Source: Burkholderia ubonensis subsp. mesacidophila
Lineage (GTDB): Bacteria; Pseudomonadota; Gammaproteobacteria; Burkholderiales; Burkholderiaceae
Length of the DNA: 64,000 nucleotides
Assembly: GCF_002097715.1 (NCBI RefSeq)
Contig: NZ_CP020737.1
Location: 1,674,001-1,738,000 of the forward strand
Direction: 5' to 3'
The notes beneath the pieces were generated by a model. That model had not been told where the DNA came from and made no database searches. It was given only the letters and a program-made list of their open reading frames with translations. Below are positions 18,638 through 28,028 of this stretch, one piece after another (positions within the stretch are counted from its first letter, which is position 1; every line of letters begins with the position of its first letter). Both the position numbers and the translations under genes were made by a program.

Positions 18638-18976
18638 ATGCAGCTCCCCGGTTACGCCTGGCTCGCGATCGCGATCGTCGCGGAGGTGATCGGCACGTCC
18701 GCGCTGCGCGCGGCGGACGGCTTCACCCGCTTGTGGCCGTCCCTGCTCGTCGTGGCAGGCTACGCCACCGCGTTCTACTGCCTGTCGCTCACGCTCAGGA
18801 CGATGCCGGTCGGCATCATCTATGCGGTGTGGTCGGGCGCCGGCATCGTGCTGATCACGCTCGTCGCGATGCTGCTGTATCGTCAGGTGCCGGACGTGCC
18901 GGCGGTGATCGGCCTGTCGCTGATCGTCGCGGGCGTCGTCGTGCTGAACCTGTTCTCGAAGATGCAGGCGCACTGA
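18638..18976 (+). CDS. SMR-family multidrug efflux protein (EmrE-like)
   Basis: A 112-residue inner-membrane proton-coupled exporter with four transmembrane helices. The essential membrane glutamate is present in helix 1 (AIAIVAEVIGTSALR), and PVGIIYAVWSGAGIVLITL is the family signature in helix 3. It is closely linked to the UPF0303 gene. Substrates are not predictable beyond small cations or guanidinium-like compounds. Confidence 0.9.
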   Translation: MQLPGYAWLAIAIVAEVIGTSALRAADGFTRLWPSLLVVAGYATAFYCLSLTLRTMPVGIIYAVWSGAGIVLITLVAMLLYRQVPDVPAVIGLSLIVAGVVVLNLFSKMQAH

Positions 18977-19005
18977 GCGCGCCTGCGACCAGCCGGATTG
19001 CTTCC

Positions 19006-20148
19006 ATGACCGATTCCATTCCCGTCGCTTCCGACCAGCCCGACGTGCGCGCCTATGTGGCGAACCGCATCGGCTTTCTCGAGCTGAACCGGCCGAAGGC
19101 GCTCAACGCGCTGTCGGTCGGGATGATCCGCACGCTGCACGCGGCGCTGGACGCATGGCGCGACGATCCCGAGGTCGTCGCGGTCGTCGTATACAGCCCG
19201 CACGCACGCGCGTTCTGCGCGGGCGGCGACGTGCGCTTCTTCCATGACGCATGGCAGCGCGGCGACCGTGACGCGGTCGACACGTTCTTCATCGAGGAAT
19301 ACACGCTCAACCACGCGATCTTCACCTATCCGAAGCCGTACATCGCGCTGATGCACGGCGTCGTGATGGGCGGCGGCATGGGCATTTCGCAGGCGGCGCG
19401 GCACACGGGCGGGCTGCGCGTCGTCACCGATTCGACGAAGATGGCGATGCCGGAGACGCGCATCGGCCTGTTCCCCGACGTCGGGATGAGCTGGTTCCTC
19501 GCGCGCACGCCCGGCGCGATCGGCCGCTATCTCGCGGTGACCGGCGCGACGCTCGATGCGGCTGGCGCGCTGTACGCGCAGCTCGCCGACGTGTACGTGC
19601 CCGACGCGGCGCTGCCGGCGCTGCTCGACGCATTGCGTCACGAACGCTTCGACAGCGGCGCGCAGGCGGTCGAATGCGTGGCCGCGGCCGCCGCCGCGCA
19701 CAAGGTCGTGCCGACGCCCGACACGTCGGCGCTTGCCGACGCGTGCGCCGGGGTCGACCGTCATTTCGCGCAGCCCGATCTCGTTGCGACGCTCGCGTCG
19801 CTCGACGCCGAACAGGATTGCGCGGCGGTGGACGGCTGGGTCGAAAAGGCCGCGCATGCGATGCGCAGCCAGTTGTCGCCGCTGTCGATGGCGGTGTCGC
19901 TGGAAGTAGTCGAGCGCGCGCGCGGCGCGACGATGGCCGATTGCCTGCGGCGCGACCTCGACCTGACGCGCTCGACTTTCGCGCGCGGCGACGTGATCGA
20001 AGGCGTGCGCGCACTGATCGTCGACAAGGACCAGCAGCCGGCCTGGCGCTTCAAGTCGATTGCGGACGTCGGCCGCGCGGACGTGCTGGCGATGTTCGAC
20101 AGCCCGTGGACGCCCGACACGCATCCGCTGCGGAATCTGCGGGACTGA
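19006..20148 (+). CDS. 3-hydroxyisobutyryl-CoA hydrolase / enoyl-CoA hydratase family protein
   Basis: A 380-residue crotonase-fold enzyme. Oxyanion-hole segments are FCAGGDVRFF and GVVMGGGMGIS, and the acid/base region PETRIGLFPDVGMSWFLAR matches the longer 3-hydroxyisobutyryl-CoA hydrolase type (valine breakdown) rather than the ~260-residue hydratases. The C-terminal helical part (FDSPWTPDTHPLRNLRD) also fits. The start is ATG 19006. The exact acyl-CoA substrate is inferred. A perfect hairpin terminator follows. Confidence 0.85.
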   Translation: MTDSIPVASDQPDVRAYVANRIGFLELNRPKALNALSVGMIRTLHAALDAWRDDPEVVAVVVYSPHARAFCAGGDVRFFHDAWQRGDRDAVDTFFIEEYTLNHAIFTYPKPYIALMHGVVMGGGMGISQAARHTGGLRVVTDSTKMAMPETRIGLFPDVGMSWFLARTPGAIGRYLAVTGATLDAAGALYAQLADVYVPDAALPALLDALRHERFDSGAQAVECVAAAAAAHKVVPTPDTSALADACAGVDRHFAQPDLVATLASLDAEQDCAAVDGWVEKAAHAMRSQLSPLSMAVSLEVVERARGATMADCLRRDLDLTRSTFARGDVIEGVRALIVDKDQQPAWRFKSIADVGRADVLAMFDSPWTPDTHPLRNLRD

Positions 20149-20176
20149 CGCGCGTCGTCCGCATGGCCACTGGATG

Positions 20177-20220
20177 AAACGAATCGGCCGCCTGCACATG
20201 CAGGCGGCCGATTCGTTTTC
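20177..20220. terminator. Bidirectional terminator
   Basis: The perfect 16-bp stem GAATCGGCCGCCTGCA/TGCAGGCGGCCGATTC with a 2-base spacer is flanked by AAAC and GTTTT, so it can serve the hydrolase gene (plus) and the convergent membrane gene (minus). Confidence 0.9.
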
Positions 20221-20250
20221 AGGCTTGAAGCGGACGAGTGCTTTGGCTCG

Positions 20251-20679
20251 TCAATCCTCTCCCGCGGCGTCCGACATGAACGCGCGCATGAACACGAGCG
20301 CGCCCCAGCCCCACAGCGCATTCGCCGCGAAGCCGACCGCGAGCACCGGCAGCATGTTGCCGGACGGCCAGATGCCGCGCAGCGGATCGATCGCGAACAC
20401 GCGGGCGGCGGTCAGCACGATCCCGCCGAACACCAGCGCGCCGATCCACGGCGCCTCGCGCTCCGGCGACACGCGCAGCAGCCACGCCATCGGAATGGCA
20501 CAGCACGCACTGATCAGCGCGTTTGCGACAAATTCAGGAATGCCGAGCGGCGCGAACGGCGCGGTCGAGAAACCTGCCGCGGCGATCAGGTCCGCGGTAT
20601 GCAGCAGCGCGAGCGTCGCTTCGCGGAAGAACAGGGCGGCCAGGAAGCCCGACAGGAACGGCAGGATGACTTTCTGCAT
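20251..20679 (-). CDS. Small inner-membrane protein of unknown function
   Basis: 142 residues with about four hydrophobic helices (ILPFLSGFLAALFF, NALISACCAIPMAWLL, WIGALVFGGIVLTAARVF, MLPVLAVGFAANALWGWGALVF). No catalytic or transport motif is recognised. It is convergent with the hydrolase gene and its own promoter region is shared with the ssu operon side. Confidence 0.7.
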   Translation of the reverse strand: MQKVILPFLSGFLAALFFREATLALLHTADLIAAAGFSTAPFAPLGIPEFVANALISACCAIPMAWLLRVSPEREAPWIGALVFGGIVLTAARVFAIDPLRGIWPSGNMLPVLAVGFAANALWGWGALVFMRAFMSDAAGED

Positions 20680-21018
20680 CGTAAGTGCACCGCGGGCGCG
20701 TACGGCCGGGGCCGTCCCCGCGGAATTGTTCGAAATGGTCCGTCATTATAGGGGGTGCCCGGGCCGATATTCGCTCCAGCGTCATGCTAATCACGAAAGC
20801 GGAAAACCTAAGCTCAAAAAAATCGTTCCAAAGCCCACCCCCCGTCCCTAGACTGATTTCCCATAACCCGCCGCGCAACCGCGTACTCGCCCGCCGCGCG
20901 GCTGGCCGGCGAGCCATCCCGATTCGAACGCACGCAATGCATGCGCTGCCCACCCGCGGCGCGAGCAGGGCCGTGTTTTATCTCAATTCTGGCAAGGACA
21001 GTCACGCAGGAGCAGCAG
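20680..21018. other. Intergenic region upstream of ssuD
   Basis: 339 bases with no credible gene. An A-rich patch at about 20795-20830 (GAAAACC, CTCAAAAAAATCG) is typical of sulfur-starvation promoters bound by CysB-like regulators, but no clear consensus is seen. No trace of ssuA or ssuE coding sequence is visible here. Confidence 0.5.
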
Positions 21019-22176
21019 ATGAATGTGTTCTGGTTTATCCCCACGCATGGCGACAGCCGCTATCTCGGCACGGCCGAAGGCGCGCGCGCCGCGGATTACG
21101 ACTACTTCAAGCAGGTCGCCGTCGCGGCCGACACGCTCGGCTACGAGGGCGTGCTGCTGCCGACCGGTCGCTCCTGCGAGGACGCGTGGGTCGTTGCATC
21201 GAGCCTGATTTCGGCGACGCAGCGCCTGAAGTTCCTCGTCGCGGTGCGGCCCGGCATTGCGTCGCCGGGGCTGGCCGCGCGCATGGCCGCGACGTTCGAC
21301 CGTCTGTCCGGCGGGCGTCTGCTGATCAACGTCGTGACGGGCGGCGATGCCGCCGAACTCGAAGGCGACGGCCTGTTCGCCGATCACGATACGCGCTATG
21401 CGATCACCGACGATTTCCTGCATATCTGGCGCGGCCTGCTGAGCGCGTCGCACGACAACGGCGGCTTCGACTATATCGGCAAGCACCTGCAGTCGAAGGG
21501 CGGCAAGGCGCTCTATCCGCCGGTGCAGCGTCCGCACCCGCCGCTGTGGTTCGGCGGGTCGTCGCCGGCCGCGCACGCGATCGCCGCCGATCACATCGAC
21601 ACCTACCTGACGTGGGGCGAGCCGCCCGAAGCGGTCGCGAAGAAGATCGCCGACGTGCGCGCACGGGCGGCGGAACGCGGCCGCGAGATCAAGTTCGGCA
21701 TTCGCCTGCACGTGATCGTGCGCGAGACCGAGGACGAAGCGTGGCGCGACGCCGAGCGGCTGATCAGCCGCCTCGACGACGAGACTATCGCGCGTGCGCA
21801 GCAGGCATTCGCGAACATGGATTCGGAAGGGCAGCGCCGCATGGCCGCGCTGCACGGCGGCAAGCGTGGCGGCCGCGAGGCGCTCGAGGCGTACCCGAAC
21901 CTGTGGGCCGGCGTCGGCCTCGTGCGCGGCGGCGCGGGCACCGCGCTCGTCGGCAATCCGGAACAGGTCGCGGAGCGCATGCGCGAATACGCCGAGCTCG
22001 GCGTCGACACCTTCATCCTGTCCGGCTATCCGCACCTCGAGGAGTCGTATCGCTTCGCCGAGCTCGTGTTCCCGCTGATCAAGGGGCCGCGCGCGTCGAA
22101 GGCGACCGGCCCGCTGTCCGGCCCGTTCGGCGAGATCGTCGGCAACAACTATCTGCCGAAGGCGAGCCAGAGCTGA
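21019..22176 (+). CDS. ssuD: FMNH2-dependent alkanesulfonate monooxygenase
   Basis: A 385-residue luciferase-fold enzyme that releases sulfite from alkanesulfonates using reduced flavin. Conserved stretches are [37 protein letters not shown] and [18 protein letters not shown], and the C-terminal GGGRG-type region matches SsuD. AGGAG lies 8 bases before ATG 21019. First gene of ssuD-ssuC-ssuB-mop. The flavin reductase SsuE that it needs is not encoded next to it. Confidence 0.95.
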   Translation: MNVFWFIPTHGDSRYLGTAEGARAADYDYFKQVAVAADTLGYEGVLLPTGRSCEDAWVVASSLISATQRLKFLVAVRPGIASPGLAARMAATFDRLSGGRLLINVVTGGDAAELEGDGLFADHDTRYAITDDFLHIWRGLLSASHDNGGFDYIGKHLQSKGGKALYPPVQRPHPPLWFGGSSPAAHAIAADHIDTYLTWGEPPEAVAKKIADVRARAAERGREIKFGIRLHVIVRETEDEAWRDAERLISRLDDETIARAQQAFANMDSEGQRRMAALHGGKRGGREALEAYPNLWAGVGLVRGGAGTALVGNPEQVAERMREYAELGVDTFILSGYPHLEESYRFAELVFPLIKGPRASKATGPLSGPFGEIVGNNYLPKASQS

Positions 22177-22193
22177 GCGAGGGGAGGGCAGCG

Positions 22194-23006
22194 ATGACAA
22201 CGAAACCGTCGACCGCGGGCGGCACCATTGCCACCCGTGCGTGGCGCGGCGCGGCGCCGTGGCTCGTGCCGCTCGCGCTCCTGATCGTCTGGGAAGCTGG
22301 CGCGCGCATCGGCTGGCTGTCGACCCGCGTGCTGCCGGAGCCGGTCGCCGTCGTGCGCGCTGCGTGGTCGCTCGTCGTGTCCGGCGAGCTGTGGGCGAAC
22401 GTGAAGGTCAGCACCTGGCGCGCGCTGCTCGGCTTCGCGCTCGGCGGCGGCGTCGGCCTCGCGCTGGGGCTCGCGACCGGCCTGTCGAAAGCCGCCGAGA
22501 TCGCGCTCGATTCGACGATCCAGATGATCCGCAACATCCCCGCGCTCGCGATGATCCCGCTCGTGATCCTGTGGTTCGGCATCGACGAGACGGCGAAGCT
22601 GTTCCTCGTTGCGCTCGGCGTGTTCTTCCCGGTCTACATCAACACGTATCACGGGATCCGCTCGGTCGACGCGAACCTGATCGAGATGGCGAAAAGCTAC
22701 GGCGTGCGCGGCTTCGCGCTCTATCGCGACGTGATCCTGCCCGGCGCGCTGCCGTCGATCCTCGTCGGCGTGCGCTTCGCGCTCGGGCTGATGTGGGTGA
22801 TGCTGATCGTCGCGGAAACGATTTCCGCGCAGTCGGGCATCGGCTACATGACGATGAACGCGCGCGAATTCCTGCAGACCGATGTGGTGGTGGTCGGCAT
22901 CCTGCTGTACGCGGTGCTCGGCAAGCTGGCCGACGTGCTCGCGAAGTGGCTCGAGCGCGCGACGCTGCGCTGGCACCCCGCTTATCAACCCGGAGCACAG
23001 TCATGA
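22194..23006 (+). CDS. ssuC: Aliphatic sulfonate ABC transporter permease
   Basis: A 270-residue inner-membrane permease of the BPD_transp_1 family. Five to six hydrophobic helices are present, with the EAA loop near [31 protein letters not shown]. It begins 17 bases after ssuD, and its stop overlaps the ssuB start by 4 bases (ATGA), implying coupled translation. Confidence 0.94.
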   Translation: MTTKPSTAGGTIATRAWRGAAPWLVPLALLIVWEAGARIGWLSTRVLPEPVAVVRAAWSLVVSGELWANVKVSTWRALLGFALGGGVGLALGLATGLSKAAEIALDSTIQMIRNIPALAMIPLVILWFGIDETAKLFLVALGVFFPVYINTYHGIRSVDANLIEMAKSYGVRGFALYRDVILPGALPSILVGVRFALGLMWVMLIVAETISAQSGIGYMTMNAREFLQTDVVVVGILLYAVLGKLADVLAKWLERATLRWHPAYQPGAQS

Positions 23007-23959
23007 ATGCGACGACTTCGGCGGCCGGATTCGGGCCGCTCGCCGCCGCGGACCTCGAGGCGGAATTCACGCAGGCGCGCATCGCGGACGGTGACGCCCG
23101 CGACGCCGTGATGCTCGAGCGCGACAGCGGCGCATCGGTCGTGCCGCTCGCGCGGCGCCATCGGGGCGCCGCCGCCGGCCCCGCGGCGGACGATGTGGTC
23201 ACGCTGAGCGGTGTCGGCAAGCGTTTCGGCGCGCGCACCGTCCTCGACGACGTCGATCTCGGCATCGCGCGCGGCAGCTTCGTCGCGATCGTCGGCCGCA
23301 GCGGCTGCGGCAAGTCGACGCTGCTGCGGCTCGTCGCGGGTCTGGAGCAGCCGAGCACCGGCGTGCTGACGGCGCGCGGCGAAGGCGGCGGCGTGCTCGA
23401 CACGCGGATCATGTATCAGGACGCGCGCCTGCTGCCGTGGAAGACCGTGCTGCAGAACGTGATGCTCGGACTCGGGCGCGGCGCCCGCGACGACGCGCGC
23501 GCGGTGCTCGACGAAGTGGGCCTGCTCGAGCGCGCCGATGACTGGCCCGCGCAGCTGTCGGGCGGTCAGCGGCAGCGCGTCGCGCTCGCGCGAGCGCTCG
23601 TGCATCGGCCGCAACTGCTGCTGCTCGACGAGCCGCTCGGCGCGCTCGATGCGCTGACCCGCATCGAGATGCATGCGCTGATCGAGCGCCTGTGGCGCGA
23701 GCACCGGTTTACCGCGCTGCTCGTCACGCACGACGTGCAGGAAGCCGTCGCGCTCGGCGACCGGATCCTACTGATCGAACAAGGGCGTGTCGCGCTCGAC
23801 CAGCCGGTGCCGCTCGACCGGCCGCGCGAGCGCGCGTCGGCCGCGTTCGCGACGCTCGAGGATCGCGTGCTGCGGCGCGTGCTTGCGGGCGCGACCGCGC
23901 CACCTGCCCGCGACGCGCAGGGCGTCCGGCCGGCTGCGCGGATTCGCTGGGCCGTCTAA
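23003..23959 (+). CDS. ssuB: Aliphatic sulfonate ABC transporter ATP-binding protein
   Basis: A 318-residue ATPase: Walker [11 protein letters not shown]-loop YQDARLLPW, signature [15 protein letters not shown], Walker [13 protein letters not shown] and the switch histidine in [10 protein letters not shown]. Compared with the ~255-residue E. coli SsuB it has about 65 extra N-terminal residues before the nucleotide-binding domain, low in complexity and without known motif. It energises SsuC. The missing partner in this locus is the periplasmic binding protein SsuA. Confidence 0.93.
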   Translation: MNATTSAAGFGPLAAADLEAEFTQARIADGDARDAVMLERDSGASVVPLARRHRGAAAGPAADDVVTLSGVGKRFGARTVLDDVDLGIARGSFVAIVGRSGCGKSTLLRLVAGLEQPSTGVLTARGEGGGVLDTRIMYQDARLLPWKTVLQNVMLGLGRGARDDARAVLDEVGLLERADDWPAQLSGGQRQRVALARALVHRPQLLLLDEPLGALDALTRIEMHALIERLWREHRFTALLVTHDVQEAVALGDRILLIEQGRVALDQPVPLDRPRERASAAFATLEDRVLRRVLAGATAPPARDAQGVRPAARIRWAV

Positions 23960-24013
23960 CCGGGGCGGCGCCGTCCGCCCGCCATGAGACTTTTTCTTCG
24001 GAGCGATCAACCG

Positions 24014-24229
24014 ATGAGCATTACAGCAATCAACGTGCGCAACCAGTTCAAAGGCAAGGTGAAGGAGATCATTCGCGGGCCCGTGGTGTCCGAGGTCGAC
24101 GTCGAAACGCCGTTCGGCATCGTCACGTCGGTGATCACGACCCGCTCGGTCGACGAACTCGAACTGAAGGTCGGCGCCGAAGTCGTCGCGCTCGTGAAGT
24201 CCACCGAGGTGTCGATCGCGCGGCTTTGA
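24014..24229 (+). CDS. Molbindin-type (TOBE/Mop domain) protein
   Basis: 71 residues forming a single Mop/TOBE domain: SITAINVRNQFKGKVKEI, VSEVDVETPFGIVTSVIT and VGAEVVALVKSTEVSIA. Molbindins bind molybdate or similar oxyanions as oligomers. ATG 24014 gives the canonical N-terminus. It closes the ssu operon 54 bases after ssuB. Its role there is unclear: it may store molybdate, or bind another oxyanion such as sulfate; the ligand cannot be told from sequence. Confidence 0.88.
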   Translation: MSITAINVRNQFKGKVKEIIRGPVVSEVDVETPFGIVTSVITTRSVDELELKVGAEVVALVKSTEVSIARL

Positions 24230-24368
24230 GCGGGGCTGTCGGCGTGGACGCCGTCGGCGGGCGCTACCGCTCGTCGCGGCGTCTTGCGCTGCTCGCTGCG
24301 TGATTGCATCGGTGTTCGCCGTCCGGGCGAAGTGCTAGGATGGAACGACACCGACGCGGAGGCAGCGC

Positions 24369-24566
24369 ATGATTCCCATCCTTTCTCCCGAAGCCATCGA
24401 GGCGCTGAAATGGATCGACCAGTTCGGCGACAGCCGGCCGGTGCCGGCAACATTCAGCGACATCGTTTACGTGCTGCTGAACGAAGGGCTGATCTATCAG
24501 GCGGCCGCCGACCGGGTCGATCTCACCGCCGACGGCAAGGCCATCTTGTCTGATGAATATGACTGA
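24369..24566 (+). CDS. Small hypothetical protein
   Basis: 65 residues, acidic, with no membrane segment or known motif (ALKWIDQFGDSRPVPATFSD, DRVDLTADGKAILSDEYD). The C-terminal part looks like a winged-helix wing (LTADGKAIL) as found in small DNA-binding proteins, but that is speculative. GGAGG lies 7 bases before ATG 24369, supporting translation. A second short gene follows on the same strand. Confidence 0.65.
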   Translation: MIPILSPEAIEALKWIDQFGDSRPVPATFSDIVYVLLNEGLIYQAAADRVDLTADGKAILSDEYD

Positions 24567-24605
24567 GCGGCCCGCGCGGGGCCGCGAGCGTCGACGGAGC
24601 GCGCG

Positions 24606-24860
24606 ATGGAACTGAGAGGCAGTGATCTCGGCGACTACGGCGAGCCGTACCGCGGCTTCGAGATCGAAGTGAAGACCGAGCAGGTCTGGGACGGCGAGCA
24701 CGTGCACTATCGCGTGCTGCAAGGCGACGCGGTGCGGATCGACTGGCGGCTCGTGAAGGTCGACGGGCTGCTGCTGACCGAGCGCCGGGTGATCGAACGC
24801 GTGCTGGACGAGGCGCGGCGCGCGGTCGATACGGAGCTGGCCGGCGATGCGGGCGCATAG
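24606..24860 (+). CDS. Small hypothetical protein
   Basis: 84 residues, soluble, not recognised. The pattern YRGFEIEVKTEQVWDGEHVH then VRIDWRLVKVDGLLLTERRV suggests a small beta-sheet followed by the C-terminal helix VIERVLDEARRAVDTEL. GGAG lies 8 bases before the ATG. It is 39 bases after the 65-residue gene, so the two may be co-transcribed. Confidence 0.65.
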   Translation: MELRGSDLGDYGEPYRGFEIEVKTEQVWDGEHVHYRVLQGDAVRIDWRLVKVDGLLLTERRVIERVLDEARRAVDTELAGDAGA

Positions 24861-24931
24861 CGCCGGGCAGGCAGGGCGCCGGTTGCGGTAAAATGGCGGG
24901 TTGCTTCCGCGCCGCTCGTTGCCCGAATTCC

Positions 24932-25951
24932 ATGCCCGTTTCGTCTTCGCTTCCTCCTCGCCGCGTTTCCGTGGCGCCTATGCTCGACTGGACCGATCGT
25001 CATTGCCGGTCGTTCCACCGTACGCTCACGCGCCATACGTGGCTCTATACGGAAATGATCACGACTGGCGCGCTGCTGTTCGGCGACGCGCAGCGCCACC
25101 TCGCGTTCACGCCGAGCGAATCGCCGGTCGCGCTGCAGCTCGGCGGCAGCGAGCGGGACGATCTCGCGCGCGCCGCGAAGCTCGGCGAGCAATGGGGCTA
25201 TGACGAAATCAACCTGAACTGCGGGTGCCCGTCGGAACGCGTGCAGCGCGGCGCGTTCGGCGCGTGCCTGATGAACGAGCCGCAGCTCGTCGCGGATTGC
25301 GTGAAGGCGATGCGCGATGCCGTGTCGGTGCCGGTGACCGTCAAGCACCGGATCGGCGTCGATGCGGTCGAGGAATATGAATTCGTGCGGGATTTCGTCG
25401 GCACGGTTGCCGAAGCGGGCTGCGAGGTGTTCGTCGTGCATGCGCGCAACGCGATCCTGAAAGGGCTGTCGCCGAAGGAAAATCGCGAGATTCCGCCGCT
25501 CAAGTACGACTATGCATATCGGCTGAAGCGTGACTTCCCGTCGCTGGAGATCGTGATCAACGGCGGTATCAAGACGCTCGACGAGGTTGCGCAGCATCTC
25601 GAGCACGTCGACGGCGTGATGCTCGGCCGCGAGGCGTATCACAATCCTTATGTGCTGGCGGGCGTCGATGCGCGGTTCTATGGCGCGAGCGACGCAGCGC
25701 CGACGCGCGAGGAAGCGGAGGCGCGGTTGATCGAATACTGCGCGGCGGAGCTGAAGCGCGGCACCTACCTCGGCGCGGTCGTGCGCCATGCGCTCGGGCT
25801 GTATCGCGGCGTTGCGGGGGCGCGCGGCTGGCGGCGCGTGCTGTCGGACAACAAGCAGCTCGCACGCGGCGATCTGGCCGTGTTCGACGAGGCGCGTGCG
25901 CATCTTTTCGCTGCCGAAGAAATTTTTGAAAAAAACGCTTGGCAAGATTAA
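24932..25951 (+). CDS. dusA: tRNA-dihydrouridine(20/20a) synthase
   Basis: A 339-residue FMN enzyme that reduces uridine 20/20a in the tRNA D-loop. Features are the N-terminal VAPMLDWTDRHCRSFHR, LNCGCPSERVQRGAFGACLM with the catalytic cysteine, the phosphate-binding VHARNAILKGLSPKENREIPP and INGGIKTLDE. These match DusA rather than DusB or DusC. ATG 24932 starts the conserved part. A TAAAAT element lies about 40 bases upstream. The gene's 3' end contains the tRNA-His promoter. Confidence 0.95.
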   Translation: MPVSSSLPPRRVSVAPMLDWTDRHCRSFHRTLTRHTWLYTEMITTGALLFGDAQRHLAFTPSESPVALQLGGSERDDLARAAKLGEQWGYDEINLNCGCPSERVQRGAFGACLMNEPQLVADCVKAMRDAVSVPVTVKHRIGVDAVEEYEFVRDFVGTVAEAGCEVFVVHARNAILKGLSPKENREIPPLKYDYAYRLKRDFPSLEIVINGGIKTLDEVAQHLEHVDGVMLGREAYHNPYVLAGVDARFYGASDAAPTREEAEARLIEYCAAELKRGTYLGAVVRHALGLYRGVAGARGWRRVLSDNKQLARGDLAVFDEARAHLFAAEEIFEKNAWQD

Positions 25952-25967
25952 AGAGACCCCATATAAT
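25939..25967 (+). promoter_or_regulatory. Promoter of tRNA-His
   Basis: TTGGCA (25939-25944) and TATAAT (25962-25967) are spaced by 17 bases. The -35 element lies inside the last codons of dusA. Transcription would begin about 50 bases before tRNA-His. Confidence 0.85.
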
Positions 25968-26025
25968 CTCATTTCTCTGCTGCTGATCACCAAGCGGCGC
26001 AGCGAAGAGGCAAGCAGTATCAGTG

Positions 26026-26101
26026 GTGGCTGTAGCTCAGTTGGTAGAGTCCAGGATTGTGATTCCTGTCGTCGTGGGTTCGAGTCCCATCAGCCACCCC
26101 A
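26026..26101 (+). tRNA. tRNA-His (GTG)
   Basis: 76 nt: acceptor GTGGCTG/CAGCCAC, anticodon loop TTGTGAT between CAGGA and TCCTG giving GTG, T-loop GGTTCGAGTCC, discriminator C and encoded CCA. A G lies at position -1 as required for tRNA-His. An integrase remnant begins 85 bases downstream, so the 3' end may have been an attachment site. Confidence 0.97.
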
Positions 26102-26110
26102 GAATTCTCA

Positions 26111-26142
26111 AGCAAAACAGGCACTTCGGTGCCTGTTTTGCT
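26111..26142 (+). terminator. Terminator after tRNA-His
   Basis: A 14-bp perfect stem AGCAAAACAGGCAC/GTGCCTGTTTTGCT is closed by a TTCG tetraloop and followed by TTTCC. Confidence 0.85.
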
Positions 26143-26185
26143 TTCCGTGATGTGAATTTCGGAACGGGAACTCGAATTTCGGAAT

Positions 26186-27316
26186 TCACTCTGTCGCGCT
26201 CGTGGCCTTTACCTTCCGTCTATCGTAGTGCCGATGCGTTGTGCTCGGGTTCGAGTGCGCCGCGAAATCGTATGCATCGGCTGATCGATTCTCGAGCTTC
26301 GTCGTAATCGCCGCGGGGCGAATGTCCTGCAGCGAGAAGTAGTCGGCGTGCTTCGTGAGCATCAGCTCCATCCCGCCTTTGACCGGCCGATTGATTCGGT
26401 TCGCGATGCGCTGCGCCGCCTCGCGCATCTTCTTGACCTCGAATTCCTTCGCGATCTCTGCGTCGTACTCGCCGATGAAGGCGTACATCGCGTCCTGCCA
26501 CACCGATGCCCATCCGCTCTTCGAGTACATCAGCCCCTTCCGGTTCGGGAAGAGGAACAGACTCTCGACCTTCCGGCCGCGTTTCGCGCGCTCGACGACG
26601 GCGCGCAGCCGTGGCGACCAGTGTCGGAGCTTGACGGTTTGCGCCTCACCTTTCTTTCGCTTTGAACCGATGACGCGCACGCCGGCGTCCGTCAGTCCGG
26701 ACATGTCGTGCGGGCGCACCTCGGCAGCGCGGAACCCAGTGAGGTAGCAGAACATCGCGGCGACACCCATCGTGCGGTATGCCTGGTCCTGACGCAGCGC
26801 CCAGAGGTCGAAGCGCAGGACCTGGTGGTGCTCGATCGCGCGGACGTCGCGATCCGCCTTGTTCTGCCTCGTCCCACCGAACGGATTCGCCTTGATAAGC
26901 CCCCATCGGATCCAGTAATTGCACATCGTCGACATCAGCGCCATGTCCTTGTTGGCGCCGATCGGCGCGCTGGTCTTCGCGCGCGCGTCGAGGAACTGGT
27001 AGCCGTGGATGGTTGCGAGTCGCTGCGGCGCTATGTGCCCGAAGAATCGGGGCAGGCGATCGTAGGCGGAATCGCGCACGGTCTTTTGCCATCGCTCGAC
27101 GGATCGCGGAAATGGTTAGCGCCGACCTCATCACGGAACCGCTCGATTGCCTGGCCGACCGAGTCGGCGATGATCGTGCCTTTCTGAATGTCGATCACGC
27201 GTCGCTTTGCCGTGCGCCGCGCTCGCGAGAGTTTCGGAGTGACCGTCCGGGTACTTGTACGAGAACGATATCTTCCGCGCGCCGGTGTGCGGGTAGAGGC
27301 GAAACGCTTCGGTCAT
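26186..27316 (-). pseudogene. Phage-type tyrosine integrase, broken by two frame changes
   Basis: Three reading frames join to one integrase. The N-terminus begins at about 27316 (MTEAFRLYPHTGARKISFSY). A second frame carries DIQKGTIIADSVGQAIERFR, and the third frame (26186-27079) holds the SAM-like and catalytic domains: DKDMALMSTMCNYWIRWG-like core helices, TGFRAAEVR with the catalytic Arg, RKKGEAQTVKL with the Lys, and a C-terminal HSNPSTTHRHYDRR with His and the nucleophile Tyr. The catalytic part is intact, but without the N-terminal arm-binding domain it is probably inactive. It points toward tRNA-His, the usual arrangement for tRNA-targeted elements. Confidence 0.8.
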
Positions 27317-27385
27317 GGGGCGACCGTATGTGTTGTCGATCGGCACGATGGAGATTCGGAAGAATCACATTCTCCTCAACTACGC

Positions 27386-27829
27386 GTGACGGTTTCTTAC
27401 GCAACATATCGGCGAATCGTGTCCGATGTGATCATAGTCGATCGGGAGGGGCTGACTGGAGATGTTGAATACCTGCTTAAACACGATCCGCTAGCGAAGG
27501 ATCTCGCTGAGATCCATCATGGCGTCGAAAACGATGAGCTGACGTCTCTGATCGACAACTGTCTGTTCGCTGCGTTCCCTGCGATTTACGAAAGATGGGG
27601 CTTGCCGGCGTGCGAGATTTTCCATTACGGAAAGGTCTGCGCCACATCCAATACAGCGAGACTTCCGGAAATCATTCCGTTCGAAGAGCTTCGGTTCGAT
27701 CCCTACGAACCCAGACAAGCATTCGAGGTCATGAGGTCGCTTATCGAGAGTCCTGAGCGATTGCATGATTTTGCAATCTCGGATTTCGGTGAAGTTCAAG
27801 CAACAAACATGGGGGCAGTGTTTCGATGA
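27386..27829 (+). CDS. Orphan protein of unknown function in the island
   Basis: About 147 residues from GTG 27386. The frame stays open further upstream to 27188, but that part lies opposite the integrase N-terminus and reads as shadow. The chain looks real and soluble (RIVSDVIIVDREGLTGDVEYL, LAEIHHGVENDELTSLIDNC, FEVMRSLIESPERLHDFAIS). Codon use is less GC-rich than the flanking chromosome. No family is recognised. The 5' end may be missing, truncated by island rearrangement. Confidence 0.45.
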   Translation: MTVSYATYRRIVSDVIIVDREGLTGDVEYLLKHDPLAKDLAEIHHGVENDELTSLIDNCLFAAFPAIYERWGLPACEIFHYGKVCATSNTARLPEIIPFEELRFDPYEPRQAFEVMRSLIESPERLHDFAISDFGEVQATNMGAVFR

Positions 27830-28028
27830 CCTCCATGAGATCACAATTAAGTGATTGTCCACGGCCCCAGATCGGTGGCTCAGTTCTGTTCGCCGAGTTG
27901 GATGTTCGCCTGCGATCCGGCCGGGTTGAACAGTCGGTCCGGCGATGCCATCGCTGCCAGACACATGTCATGCGATACAGAGTGGCCTCGGATCCGATGC
28001 CGAGGTCCCACCCGAATCAAAGTTACGT

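Noticed and set aside
27188..27385. 5' extension of the orphan island gene
   Set aside because: This part lies opposite the integrase N-terminus, whose minus-strand reading is clearly protein-like.
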